NCBI GenBank assembly: GCA_017473265.1
Contig: JAFULQ010000002.1
Span: 62,001-126,000, forward strand
Origin: Erysipelotrichaceae bacterium
GTDB lineage: Bacteria; Bacillota_I; Bacilli_A; Erysipelotrichales; Erysipelotrichaceae
Length of the DNA stretch: 64,000 bases
Direction: 5' to 3'
Shown here: positions 41,446 through 50,550 of the stretch, piece by piece
How positions within the stretch are numbered: the first letter of the stretch is position 1
Layout: every line of letters starts with the position of its first letter
Notes under the pieces: generated by a model
Told to the model about the DNA's origin: nothing
Databases searched by the model: none
The model's input: only the letters and a program-made list of their open reading frames with translations
Made by a program: the position numbers and the translations under genes

Positions 41446-43014
41446 ATGGTTAAAAAACCAGTTGTATTAGTAGTAATGGATGGAGTTGGATTAACTGATA
41501 AAGAGTATGGAAATGCTGTTAAAAATGCATATACACCTACTTTAGATCGTTTAATGGCTACATGTCCTACAACAGCAATCAAAGCACATGGTGTTGCGGT
41601 TGGTTTACCTTCAGATGCTGATATGGGGAACTCAGAAGTTGGACATAACGCATTAGGATGTGGACAAATTTATAGCCAAGGAGCTAAATTAGTTAACGAA
41701 TCTATCGCATCAAAAGATGTTTATAAATCAGAAACATGGAAAGAATTAGTTGAAAATGCGAAAGGACATACAATGCACTTTATGGGATTGTTGTCTGATG
41801 GTAATGTGCATTCTCATATTAATCACTTAAAAGCTTTATTAGCGCAAGCTAAAGAAGAAGGAATTAATCGTGTACGCGTTCATATCTTATTAGATGGTCG
41901 TGATGTTCCTGAAACAAGTGGCTTAATTTATATTGAAGATTTAGAAAATACAATCGCTGAATTAAATGATGAAAACTTCGATTGTAAGATTGCTAGTGGT
42001 GGTGGACGTATGGTTATTACTATGGACCGCTATGAAGCTAACTGGAAAATGGTTGAAAATGGATGGAAAATCCATGTTGAAGGTGAAGGAAGAGGTTTCG
42101 CATCTGCTAAAGAAGCAGTTGAAACTTACCGTGCTGAATTAGGATGTTCTGACCAAGATTTACCAGGTTTCGTTATTGTTGAAGATGGTAAACCAGTAGG
42201 TACTATTGAAGATCACGATTCTGTAATTTTATATAACTTCCGTGGTGACCGCGCGTTAGAAATCTCTCGTGCATTCGAAAATGAAGAATTACCAGAAATT
42301 TCTCGTAACAAATTCCCTAAAGTTATGTATGCAGGTATGTTGCAATATGATGGTGACTTAAAGATCCCTGCAAAATATTTAGTAAATCCACCTAAGATTG
42401 AACATACATTATCTGAATTCTTAGTTAAACACAATGTTCCATCTTATGCGATTAGTGAAACTCAAAAATATGGTCACGTTACATATTTCTGGAATGGTAA
42501 TAACTCTGCTAAGTTCTCTGATGAATTAGAAACTTGGGTAGAAGTTCGTTCTGATGTTGTTCCATTTGAACAAAGACCTTGGATGAAAGGTGCTGAAGTA
42601 ACAGACTTATTAGTTGAAGCTATCTTAGAAAACAAAAATGATTTCTACCGTGTAAACTTCCCTAATGGAGATATGGTAGGTCATACAGGTAACTATCAAG
42701 CTACAATTATCGGTGTTGAAACTGTTGATTTATGCTTAAAACGTATTTTAGATGCTGTTGATAAAGTTGGTGGTGTAGCTATTATTACTGCTGACCATGG
42801 TAACGCAGATGAAATGTATGAAAAGAAAAAGAAACCAGAAGCACCAGATAAACCAAAAACAAGTCATACATTAAATAAAGTTCCATTCATCGTTTATGGC
42901 GCTGATGTTGAATTCAATGAAGGTGACTTTGGTTTAGCTAACGTAGCTCCATGCGTTGCTAAATTATTAGGATTTGAACCAGATGCAAACTGGTTAGAAG
43001 CAATTATTAAATAA
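41446..43014 (+). CDS. gpmI: 2,3-bisphosphoglycerate-independent phosphoglycerate mutase
   Basis: A 522-residue alkaline-phosphatase-superfamily enzyme interconverting 3- and 2-phosphoglycerate in glycolysis with two Mn ions. VVLVVMDGVGLTD carries the first metal Asp, MGNSEVGHNALG the phosphoserine, and ITADHGNADEM with SHTLNKVPF the other metal ligands. AGGAGG before the ATG at 41446 fixes the start; an ATG 27 nt earlier has no site. Codons are markedly biased (AAC, GAC, TTC more frequent), typical of a highly expressed gene. It is followed by a lipoprotein gene after 12 nt. Confidence 0.96.
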   Translation: MVKKPVVLVVMDGVGLTDKEYGNAVKNAYTPTLDRLMATCPTTAIKAHGVAVGLPSDADMGNSEVGHNALGCGQIYSQGAKLVNESIASKDVYKSETWKELVENAKGHTMHFMGLLSDGNVHSHINHLKALLAQAKEEGINRVRVHILLDGRDVPETSGLIYIEDLENTIAELNDENFDCKIASGGGRMVITMDRYEANWKMVENGWKIHVEGEGRGFASAKEAVETYRAELGCSDQDLPGFVIVEDGKPVGTIEDHDSVILYNFRGDRALEISRAFENEELPEISRNKFPKVMYAGMLQYDGDLKIPAKYLVNPPKIEHTLSEFLVKHNVPSYAISETQKYGHVTYFWNGNNSAKFSDELETWVEVRSDVVPFEQRPWMKGAEVTDLLVEAILENKNDFYRVNFPNGDMVGHTGNYQATIIGVETVDLCLKRILDAVDKVGGVAIITADHGNADEMYEKKKKPEAPDKPKTSHTLNKVPFIVYGADVEFNEGDFGLANVAPCVAKLLGFEPDANWLEAIIK

Positions 43015-43026
43015 GAAGAGTAAATT

Positions 43027-43476
43027 ATGAAAAAATTATTCACATTATTATTAATTGTATTCATGGTATTTGGATTAACTGCATGTGGTGGTAAGAAAAC
43101 GACAACTACAGTTTGTACTATGAATTATGAAGGTGTTAATGTAGAAAACACATTAATTTCTCAAGGAAATAAGGTACAATCAATAAAATATGTAAATTCA
43201 ATTACTGTTGATGAAACTTTGCTTCCATATTTACAAGTAGCTGCTGAAGATTATGTTAAAAAGATGTCAGGTGTAGATGGGTTAAGTTATAACTGGTCAG
43301 TAGACGGTGGAACTTTAACTGAAACTACAGATATTGATTATACAAAAGTTGATTTTAATGCATTAGTAAATCTTGGATTATTGGAAAAGGTAGATGGCGA
43401 AGTTCCTACATATATTGATTTAGAATCTTCTATTAACAATATGAAAGAACTTGGTTGTACTTGTTCTGAAAAATAA
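43027..43476 (+). CDS. YehR-like (DUF1307) lipoprotein
   Basis: A 149-residue lipoprotein. The signal MKKLFTLLLIVFMVFGLTAC has lipobox Leu-Thr-Ala-Cys. The mature part (TTTTVCTMNYEGVNVENTLIS; a Cys pair at the end, CTCSEK) resembles the YehR/DUF1307 family of small lipoproteins with unknown function. It may share the gpmI transcript, with a 12-nt gap. A terminator follows. Confidence 0.75.
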   Translation: MKKLFTLLLIVFMVFGLTACGGKKTTTTVCTMNYEGVNVENTLISQGNKVQSIKYVNSITVDETLLPYLQVAAEDYVKKMSGVDGLSYNWSVDGGTLTETTDIDYTKVDFNALVNLGLLEKVDGEVPTYIDLESSINNMKELGCTCSEK

Positions 43477-43480
43477 AACA

Positions 43481-43515
43481 AAAAGAGATTGGTTTTGATA
43501 ACTAATCTCTTTTTT
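43481..43515 (+). terminator. Terminator after the YehR-like gene
   Basis: A stem of at least 10 bp AAAAGAGATT / AATCTCTTTT with further inner pairing and a T-run. Confidence 0.85.
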
Positions 43516-43519
43516 GTGC

Positions 43520-43551
43520 AAAAAAATACGGTAGATGGTTATCTACCGTAT
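43520..43551 (-). terminator. Terminator of the U32 peptidase gene
   Basis: An 11-bp perfect stem ATACGGTAGAT / ATCTACCGTAT with a 4-nt loop, followed by a T-run on the minus strand. It includes the stop codon. Confidence 0.85.
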
Positions 43552-45761
43552 TGTCTAAGAATATTTTCTACTTCTTGTTTAGTTTCTGTAGTAAAACGAA
43601 TTGAGAATTGTTGAATTCCTAGATCTACATAATTCTCTAATTCATCCAAATGATTGGTTGGAGTAGCTTGTAAAATGTGCATATAACATTCTTCATCAAA
43701 TAATAAAGGATATGTTTGATTGCCTTTTAATTGATAGGTATGTTTTTTGCATAGATTACAATGTTTTTGTTGTGTCTTTGTTTCTAAGGTATTTACAGCA
43801 CAATATTTGCTTACCATTACATCTTGTCTACCATATAATACTTGTTCAATAACTGGTTGAGATTGATAAATCGTTTGGTATTGACTGATTATATGTTCGA
43901 TTTGATGTAAAGATAATTCTGGTGATAAACATGCGGATACACAATGATGTTTATATAAGAAATATAGTGCATAAGCATTGGTAATGTTAAAGTAAATATC
44001 TCCGTGTTTATCTGGATGATTTACGTATAGTTGTCCTAATTCTCTAGTATAAATTGAATCACAAGAATGTGTAATATTTGATTCATTAACACGTAATGTC
44101 ATATATCCAAGATGTGGATACTTAGTTAATAAATCAACATTTGATGTATATAAGGGATACTTCAAATCTTTAACTGTTTCATATTGCTCTTCTGTATGAA
44201 TATGAAGACGTAATTCATTTTTGTTGTTTAATTTGATTGATTCATATGTATATGGTAATACTAGTGGCTCAATTGGTGCATCTAATGTTTGAATCAATTG
44301 ATCAATAGCATCTCTGCGTAATTGATTGATTGTTTTTAATGAAATAAACATAGAATCATCCACATAGTATTGAATATCATCAATTACAAAAGGAGTATCT
44401 TGTGTTTTTGTAAGTTGTTGTTCAATTTTTTCTAAAGAAATTGGTTGTTTTTGTGCTTGTTGAATGATTTCTTCACTATGGCAAGATACTTCAGCGTTTG
44501 GATGTAGTAATGTCAAATGTAAAGGTTGACCAATTACACCTGTAACAATAGCTTGTATTGGTTGATATCTTTGTTTGTTTTCAAAAGTTGTACGCAATTG
44601 TTTTAATTGCATAACATCACTAGTTAAAATAACTTGAGAACCTTTGTTGATATAGTTATCAGAATCAAAAGCAACAACATCATCTTTGTGTGCTTGATTC
44701 ACTAATTTACCATCTTTATAGATTCTATTTGCGACAAATCCATAATCTTTTTTATCTAAAATACGAAAACCATCTTGTTGGTGTAGAGTTTCGGATAATT
44801 TAATGAATACTTGCTTATTACGATAAGCAACAACTGTACCTAGTCGAATACCCATATGATTTGGACGATGTGCATTCATTAACTCATCACCACGTTTATG
44901 GTATAAATGACCATCTGTAAATCCACGGTTAAAGATTTTCTTTAATCCTAAAATATCTGGTTTATAGTTCTTTTGATCAATGGCTTTACGATATTCTGAA
45001 GTAATTAGCGCTACATATTCTGGGCGTTTCATTCTTCCTTCAATTTTAAAACTTGAAACACCTAATTTGATTAATTCTTGTACATGTTCCAATGTATTTA
45101 AATCTCTAGGACTTAATAGGTAATCATCTTTAGTATCTAATGGAGTTCCATCTTTTATTAATTGATATTGTAGACGGCAAGGTTGTGCACAACCACCACG
45201 ATTTCCAGAACGATTTCCTTGGTTAATAGACATATAACATTGTCCAGAATAAGAAACACATAAAGCTCCAAATACGAACATTTCTATTTCAACACCTAAT
45301 TTTGTCATTTCTTTGATTAACTCAATTGGTGTTTCTCTAGCAACAACGACTCTAGAGATTCCTGCTTCTTTTAATAGTTTAATGCAATTGATGTTATGTG
45401 CATGCATTTGGGTAGAAGCATGTAACTCTAAATTTGGTAAACGATTATGTAAAACTTCTAATAATCCAAAGTCTTGAATAATTAAAGCATCAACTTTGTG
45501 TTTGTGTAAGAATAATGCATATTCAAAAGCAGAATCTATCTCTTCAGGATAGATAATGGTATTCATAGTTACATAAACTTTTACTTGATAGTGATGACAA
45601 TAATTGATAGCTTCAATCATCTCTTCATCAGAAAAATTGCCGGCAAAGGCGCGTGCGCCATAAGCTTTGCCAGCAAGATAAACAGCATCTGCTCCATTTT
45701 GTACTGCCGCAATCAATGCTTCCATTGTACCTGCGGGTGCCAATAGTTCAACGTGTTTCAT
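43539..45761 (-). CDS. U32-family peptidase / tRNA-rRNA hydroxylation protein (RlhA-like)
   Basis: A 740-residue protein. The N-terminal TIM-barrel U32 domain begins MKHVELLAPAGTMEALIAAVQNGADAVYLAG and contains VFGALCVSYSGQCYMS and GNRGGCAQPCRL, with Cys residues typical of the iron-sulfur-linked U32 group. The remainder (about 330-740) resembles the DUF3656 collagenase-like extension present in RlhA, which hydroxylates a cytidine of 23S rRNA; a further Cys cluster lies near CNLCKKH. Peptidase action is historical and uncertain. It lies 2 nt after the MerR-type regulator gene on the same strand. Confidence 0.8.
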   Translation of the reverse strand: MKHVELLAPAGTMEALIAAVQNGADAVYLAGKAYGARAFAGNFSDEEMIEAINYCHHYQVKVYVTMNTIIYPEEIDSAFEYALFLHKHKVDALIIQDFGLLEVLHNRLPNLELHASTQMHAHNINCIKLLKEAGISRVVVARETPIELIKEMTKLGVEIEMFVFGALCVSYSGQCYMSINQGNRSGNRGGCAQPCRLQYQLIKDGTPLDTKDDYLLSPRDLNTLEHVQELIKLGVSSFKIEGRMKRPEYVALITSEYRKAIDQKNYKPDILGLKKIFNRGFTDGHLYHKRGDELMNAHRPNHMGIRLGTVVAYRNKQVFIKLSETLHQQDGFRILDKKDYGFVANRIYKDGKLVNQAHKDDVVAFDSDNYINKGSQVILTSDVMQLKQLRTTFENKQRYQPIQAIVTGVIGQPLHLTLLHPNAEVSCHSEEIIQQAQKQPISLEKIEQQLTKTQDTPFVIDDIQYYVDDSMFISLKTINQLRRDAIDQLIQTLDAPIEPLVLPYTYESIKLNNKNELRLHIHTEEQYETVKDLKYPLYTSNVDLLTKYPHLGYMTLRVNESNITHSCDSIYTRELGQLYVNHPDKHGDIYFNITNAYALYFLYKHHCVSACLSPELSLHQIEHIISQYQTIYQSQPVIEQVLYGRQDVMVSKYCAVNTLETKTQQKHCNLCKKHTYQLKGNQTYPLLFDEECYMHILQATPTNHLDELENYVDLGIQQFSIRFTTETKQEVENILRQYGR

Positions 45762-45763
45762 TT

Positions 45764-46564
45764 TTATACAATATCTCCTACATACACTTGTAATTCATGT
45801 GCAGTTTCTTCTTGTGAGAAAACATTATTTAATAGAGTAGCATCAATTATTAATGGGTTTTTGATTTGTAATTCATTAATACCATTAATCAATGTTGTGA
45901 ATGCACGTTCTTTTGTGTTTTCTGTATACGTGATGCATAAATATGTTCCTTCAGGAATTTGAGTAATAGAAGATGTATCTGTATCATAATTTAAAATTAC
46001 ACCTTTATATGTCATAACTGGTAACAATTGATTTTGTAATTTATAAATAGTACCTTTTTCAAAAGTAGTTGTAACATCTAATTCTTTAGTTCTTAGTTCA
46101 ATTTGTTCCATTTGTTTTACATAACGATTGTTAGTAGATAATGTAAATACATCAGAAGTAACAATATTACGTTCTTCTATTTCTCTTTGGTATAAACCTG
46201 AAGTATTAGCTAATACTTCACTTGTTTTAATTTGATCTTGAATATTTGTAATATCAATGATGTTTGTTTTTAAGATTTCGATTTGTTCAATCATGCTTTC
46301 TTGTAAAGCCTCTAAGAATTCTTTGAAATCATTCATGCTATGTGTTTCAAACATTTGACGTAAATCTTCTAATGGAAGATTGATTCTTTTAGCAAAATTG
46401 ATAATTTCGAAAATGAAAAGTTGGTTCGCGTGGTAATAGCGATAGTTGGTTTCTTCATTTACGTAAGTCGGTTTACATAAACCAATTTTGTCATAGTGAC
46501 GTAGTGCATTGATTGTAAAACCAGTCATTTTTGATACTTCACCTATTGAAAAGTAGTCTCTCAT
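45764..46564 (-). CDS. MerR-family transcriptional regulator with effector-binding domain
   Basis: A 266-residue regulator. The MerR DNA-binding domain opens FSIGEVSKMTGFTINALRHYDKIGL. A coiled-coil dimer helix lies at about 77-115. A GyrI-like effector domain follows at about 120-260 (KLQNQLLPVMTYKGV; IPEGTYLCITY), as in BmrR-type multidrug sensors. GGAGG precedes the ATG. It is upstream of the U32 gene; a drug-exporter target is not adjacent, so the regulon is unknown. Confidence 0.85.
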   Translation of the reverse strand: MRDYFSIGEVSKMTGFTINALRHYDKIGLCKPTYVNEETNYRYYHANQLFIFEIINFAKRINLPLEDLRQMFETHSMNDFKEFLEALQESMIEQIEILKTNIIDITNIQDQIKTSEVLANTSGLYQREIEERNIVTSDVFTLSTNNRYVKQMEQIELRTKELDVTTTFEKGTIYKLQNQLLPVMTYKGVILNYDTDTSSITQIPEGTYLCITYTENTKERAFTTLINGINELQIKNPLIIDATLLNNVFSQEETAHELQVYVGDIV

Positions 46565-46636
46565 GTTTTCCCTCCTTAAACTGTAATGTATATATAGAGT
46601 TTAGCACATGATTATAGAAAATACAAATTTTTAAGT

Positions 46637-47143
46637 TTAGAGTAGCTTTTCGAAGGCAATACGTTTATCTCCATTTTGTAAATAAATGGTTCCACATGGT
46701 ATAAATCCACATTTATTTAGGAATCTTTGCATGGATATGTTTTGATGATGTGTATCTATACGTAGACTCATTTTATGATCTTCTTTAGCAAGCTTTTCAG
46801 CATATTTTACAAATTCATTCGCAAAGTGTTTTCCTTTAATTGTATTATCAACCGCAATACGGTGAATACAATAATAATGATCTTCGGTAGTTAACCATTT
46901 ACCGTCTTCTATATATGCATAGTTTGGATCTAGTTCTAAAACAATAGCTGCAGTACCTAATACTTGTTCATTTTCAACTAAGACATAGCTTTGTTTTTGT
47001 TTTATATCACTTAAGATGCTTTCTTCATTTGGGTAGCCATCTTGCCATTGATTGACATTCTGACTCTTTAAATATTCCTTTGCTTGATTATAAATAGCTA
47101 AAATAGCTGGAATGTCTTCTATTTGGGTATAACGTATTTTCAT
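46637..47143 (-). CDS. GNAT-family N-acetyltransferase
   Basis: A 168-residue acetyltransferase. The conserved core includes the beta-strand IHRIAVDNTIKGKHFANEFVKYAEK with a variant of the Q/RxxGxG/A acetyl-CoA loop, and NISMQRFLNKCGFIPCG. The start MKIRYTQIEDIP at 47143 is preceded by a GGAGA site; the longer frame lies in the promoter region. It is divergent from tmk. The substrate is unknown. Confidence 0.8.
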   Translation of the reverse strand: MKIRYTQIEDIPAILAIYNQAKEYLKSQNVNQWQDGYPNEESILSDIKQKQSYVLVENEQVLGTAAIVLELDPNYAYIEDGKWLTTEDHYYCIHRIAVDNTIKGKHFANEFVKYAEKLAKEDHKMSLRIDTHHQNISMQRFLNKCGFIPCGTIYLQNGDKRIAFEKLL

Positions 47144-47165
47144 AAGGATTCTCCATTCTGGTGTC

Positions 47166-47211
47166 ATTATAGCATGAAACATAGAGAAAATTAGTCATTT
47201 CGTGCTATAAT
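47166..47211. promoter_or_regulatory. Divergent promoter region with long inverted repeat (GNAT gene / tmk)
   Basis: ATTATAGCATGAAA (47166-47179) and TTTCGTGCTATAAT (47198-47211) are inverted repeats matching at 13 of 14 positions with an 18-nt spacer. Each arm ends in a TATAAT-type -10 element pointing outward, one toward each gene. It may be a shared operator or a by-product of symmetric promoters. Confidence 0.55.
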
Positions 47212-47234
47212 AAAATGGAATGTGGGGTATGAAT

Positions 47235-47858
47235 ATGAATCGTGGATGGTTTATTGTTTTTGAAGGTTGTGATGGTAGTGGCAAAACTACAGTGAGTCAA
47301 GGCGTTTATCAAAATTTAATTGATAAAGGTTATCCCGTAATCTATACTCGTGAACCTGGTGGAATTGATATTGCGGAACAAATTCGTAAGGTAATTTTAG
47401 ATCCTAAAAATACAGAAATGGATTCTCGTACAGAGGCATTATTATATGCCGCAAGTCGTAGACAACATTTGGTTCAAAAAGTATTACCTGCATTAAATGA
47501 ACATAAGATTGTTATTTGTGATCGTTTCTTATTTAGTTCATTAGCATATCAAGGGTATGCTAGAAATATTGGTGTAGATGAAGTATTAAAAATCAATGAA
47601 TTCGCAATTGAAGGACATATGCCTGATACAACCATTTTCTTAGATGTATTACCTGAAGTGGGATTATCTCGTATTTCTACTCGTACATTTAAAGATCGTT
47701 TGGATCAAGAGAATATGGATTTCCATCAACGAGTGTTTGATGGTTATATGTTAGTGAATGAACGTTTTGGTCAAGATATTGTTAAGTTTGATGCAAATCG
47801 TACACCTGAAGAAATTATTAATGATATTACTGCATATATTGAGAAGTTGGTGAAATAA
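47235..47858 (+). CDS. tmk: Thymidylate kinase
   Basis: A 207-residue kinase making dTDP from dTMP. The P-loop is FEGCDGSGKTTVSQ. TREPGGIDIAEQIRKVIL is the DR(E)PG family motif, and DRFLFSSLAYQGYAR the DRY/F motif. TGGGG 7 nt upstream favours the ATG at 47235 among several close ATGs. It heads tmk-holB-ricT-rsmI, a conserved Firmicutes cluster, and its stop overlaps the holB start by one base. Confidence 0.95.
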   Translation: MNRGWFIVFEGCDGSGKTTVSQGVYQNLIDKGYPVIYTREPGGIDIAEQIRKVILDPKNTEMDSRTEALLYAASRRQHLVQKVLPALNEHKIVICDRFLFSSLAYQGYARNIGVDEVLKINEFAIEGHMPDTTIFLDVLPEVGLSRISTRTFKDRLDQENMDFHQRVFDGYMLVNERFGQDIVKFDANRTPEEIINDITAYIEKLVK

Positions 47859-48835
47859 TGGAGTATAACTTTATTGTTGAGCAACCAGTAGCGTATCGTA
47901 TGGTGAAAAATGCACTTAAAAAAGGAAGTGCACATGCATATTTGTTTCATGGGCCTAAAGGTACACATAAATTAGAAATGGCTATGGTGTTTGCACAATC
48001 TATGTTTTGTGAACATACTAGTGATGGAATGGCGTGTGGTTGTTGTGATACTTGTTTACGTATTCAACAAGGTCTGTTTGCGGACATAATTCTTGTTGAT
48101 GGTGAAAAAGTAAGTATTAAAAAAGAAGATATCTTACATATTCAAAAAGAATTTTCGACAACTGCATTAGAAAAGTATGGTAAGAAAATTTATATTCTAA
48201 ATAACTGTGAGAATTCAACAGCTGCGGCCATGAATAGTTTATTAAAATTCTTAGAAGAACCTGAAGGTGATGTACTAGCGATTCTTTGTACAGATCAATT
48301 AGAAAGAATTTTACCTACGATTGTATCACGTTGTCAGTTGGTTCCATTTCGTTTAAGTGATTATCAAGTTATCAAAAAGTATGGTATTGAAAATGGTTTA
48401 TCTGAATTAGATGCTCATTTGACAAGTCAATTGGTATCAAATGTTACAGAAATGGAAAATTTAGTAAAACAAGAAGAATATCAAACGGCATTATCATTGT
48501 GGATGGGCTTTATGAAGAAATGTTATGAAGATATCCAAGGTGGAATGTTGTACTTAATGCTAGAAGGTTTTCATGCGAAAACGAAGTATAGTAATAAAGA
48601 AGTATTGGAGTTATTTTTAAATATTGGAGTGATATTTACACAAGATTGTTTATATCAACGTAAAGTAGAAAGTGAAGATTGGACAAAATTGATTGCGGAT
48701 TATTCTAAAATGAATATTTCCTCTCAAAAGTTGTTGTCCATTCTATTAAGTATAAAAGATCGTTCGTTACGTAATGCGAATGTATTATTGACGGTTGATC
48801 AATTAGGATATTTATTATTAAAGGAGGTTAACTAA
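47858..48835 (+). CDS. holB: DNA polymerase III delta' subunit
   Basis: A 325-residue clamp-loader subunit. The P-loop-like sequence FHGPKGTHKLEMA is degenerate, as expected for delta', which does not hydrolyse ATP. A zinc-binding set CEHTSDGMACGCCDTC follows. The sensor region NCENSTAAAMNSLLKFLEEPEGD and IVSRCQLVPF are typical (SRC motif). It loads the DnaN clamp with the tau and delta subunits. It overlaps tmk by one base. Confidence 0.93.
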   Translation: MEYNFIVEQPVAYRMVKNALKKGSAHAYLFHGPKGTHKLEMAMVFAQSMFCEHTSDGMACGCCDTCLRIQQGLFADIILVDGEKVSIKKEDILHIQKEFSTTALEKYGKKIYILNNCENSTAAAMNSLLKFLEEPEGDVLAILCTDQLERILPTIVSRCQLVPFRLSDYQVIKKYGIENGLSELDAHLTSQLVSNVTEMENLVKQEEYQTALSLWMGFMKKCYEDIQGGMLYLMLEGFHAKTKYSNKEVLELFLNIGVIFTQDCLYQRKVESEDWTKLIADYSKMNISSQKLLSILLSIKDRSLRNANVLLTVDQLGYLLLKEVN

Positions 48836-48836
48836 A

Positions 48837-49718
48837 ATGGAAGAATTACAACATGAAGTTGTGAACTATAAGTATAGTGTTTCTGTAAAGTTTAAAGGTT
48901 CTAAAAAAGCCTATCATTTTGGTACGGATGAAGCTATTTATAATTATGGTGATAAAGTTGTTGTGGAAACAATTCGTGGTATTGAATTGGGTGATGTAAT
49001 TAGTGAATTACGTTTGTGTGAAGATTTCCCAAATCAAAAACCAACGAAACCAGTTTTGCGTAAGGCTTCTGAAAAAGATATTGAAGATTATAATCGCAAT
49101 AAGGAAGATGAAGCGGATGCATTACAAAAATGTCAAAACTGTATTGATAAACTTAAATTAGAAATGAAGTTAATTAGTGCAGAGTATACATTAGATCGTA
49201 GCAAAGTGATTTTCTCTTATGTAAGTGATGATCGTGTAGACTTTAGAGAATTGTTAAAAGAATTAGCTTCAATCTTTAGATGTCGTATTGAATTACGTCA
49301 AATTGGTCCTAGAGACAAGGCGAAAATTGTAGGTGGTCTTGGAAGTTGTGGTATGGAAACTTGTTGTTCTCGCTACATGGAAGAGTTTGATGTGATTTCT
49401 ATTAATATGGCTAAGAATCAATTATTAGCATTAAATATTCAAAAATTGAGTGGACAATGTGGAAAATTGATGTGTTGTTTAAGTTTTGAAGATGAAATGT
49501 ATAAAGAACAACGCAAAGGATTACCTAAGATGAATGCACAAGTTGTGTATAATGGTGAACGTTTTAGAATTCAAGGTATGAATTTATTAAATCAAACAGC
49601 AAAATTAGGTAATAAAGAAAATATGGTTATTATTCCTTTAGATGAATTAAAAGAATTGATGAATCAAATGCCAAAGGAGAATACACATCATGAAAAGTCA
49701 AAAGAGTTTTCTAAATAA
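48837..49718 (+). CDS. ricT: PSP1-domain protein RicT (YaaT)
   Basis: A 293-residue protein of the YaaT/RicT family, which joins RicA and RicF in a complex that aids RNase Y-dependent mRNA maturation and supports sporulation and competence in Bacillus. The PSP1 core includes GLGSCGMETCCSRYM and LSGQCGKLMCCLSFE, whose Cys residues bind an iron-sulfur cluster in the Ric complex. AAGGAGG precedes the ATG. The 3' end overlaps rsmI by 29 nt. Confidence 0.92.
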   Translation: MEELQHEVVNYKYSVSVKFKGSKKAYHFGTDEAIYNYGDKVVVETIRGIELGDVISELRLCEDFPNQKPTKPVLRKASEKDIEDYNRNKEDEADALQKCQNCIDKLKLEMKLISAEYTLDRSKVIFSYVSDDRVDFRELLKELASIFRCRIELRQIGPRDKAKIVGGLGSCGMETCCSRYMEEFDVISINMAKNQLLALNIQKLSGQCGKLMCCLSFEDEMYKEQRKGLPKMNAQVVYNGERFRIQGMNLLNQTAKLGNKENMVIIPLDELKELMNQMPKENTHHEKSKEFSK

Positions 49719-50535
49719 TGTTCCTACTTTATATTTAGTGGCTACTCCTATTGGTAATTTAAAGGAAATGACACCAAGAGCGGTGGAAATTCTTAAAGAA
49801 GTTGATGTAATTGCGGCAGAAGATACTCGTAATACGATGGGATTATTAAAGCATTTTGAAATTAATACCAAATTGATTGCGCATCATATGTACAACGAAA
49901 AACAAAGTAGTGATGGATTAATTGAAATGTTAAATAATGGTATGAATATTGCATTAGTTAGCGATGCGGGTTATCCATTAATTAGTGATCCAGGGCAAGT
50001 GTTGGTAAATCGTGTAATTGATGCTGGATATAATGTAGTAACGATTAATGGTCCTAGTGCTATTTTAGCCGCATTGTGTGCTAGTGGTATTGCGGCTCAA
50101 CCATTTACTTTTGTTGGTTTTTTAGGTTCTAGTGAGAAAGAGTGTAAAAAGCAATTAGAAAAATGGAAAAACCATGAAGAAACTTTAATTTTCTATGAAT
50201 CTCCTCATCGTATTGAAAAGACATTGAAATATTGTTTAACTGTTTTAGGAGATCGTAGAATGTGCTTGGCTAGAGAGTTAACCAAGAAGTATGAAGAATA
50301 TTTACGTGGTACGATTTCTGAAGTACTAGAAGTAGTGAAAGAATGTAAAGGTGAAATGGTTATTATTATGGAAGGTTGTAAGCAAGAAGAACAACCAACC
50401 TTATCAATGCCTGATTTATTAAAGATTGTAGATCGCTATGTGGAAGCGGGTATGAGTGCAAAAGATGCGATTAAGAAGACCGCTCAAGAATATGGTGTAT
50501 CTAAAAATGAAATATATCGTAATTATGTTAGCTAA
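49690..50535 (+). CDS. rsmI: 16S rRNA 2'-O-ribose C1402 methyltransferase
   Basis: A 281-residue SAM-dependent methyltransferase of the tetrapyrrole-methylase fold. LYLVATPIGNLKEMTPRA, VIAAEDTRNTMGLLKHF, ALVSDAGYPLISDPG and INGPSAILAAL are signature stretches. AAAGGAG precedes the ATG at 49690, giving a 29-nt overlap with ricT. It is the usual neighbour of ricT and holB. Confidence 0.95.
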   Translation: MKSQKSFLNNVPTLYLVATPIGNLKEMTPRAVEILKEVDVIAAEDTRNTMGLLKHFEINTKLIAHHMYNEKQSSDGLIEMLNNGMNIALVSDAGYPLISDPGQVLVNRVIDAGYNVVTINGPSAILAALCASGIAAQPFTFVGFLGSSEKECKKQLEKWKNHEETLIFYESPHRIEKTLKYCLTVLGDRRMCLARELTKKYEEYLRGTISEVLEVVKECKGEMVIIMEGCKQEEQPTLSMPDLLKIVDRYVEAGMSAKDAIKKTAQEYGVSKNEIYRNYVS

Positions 50536-50550
50536 TAGGAGGAAACACAG

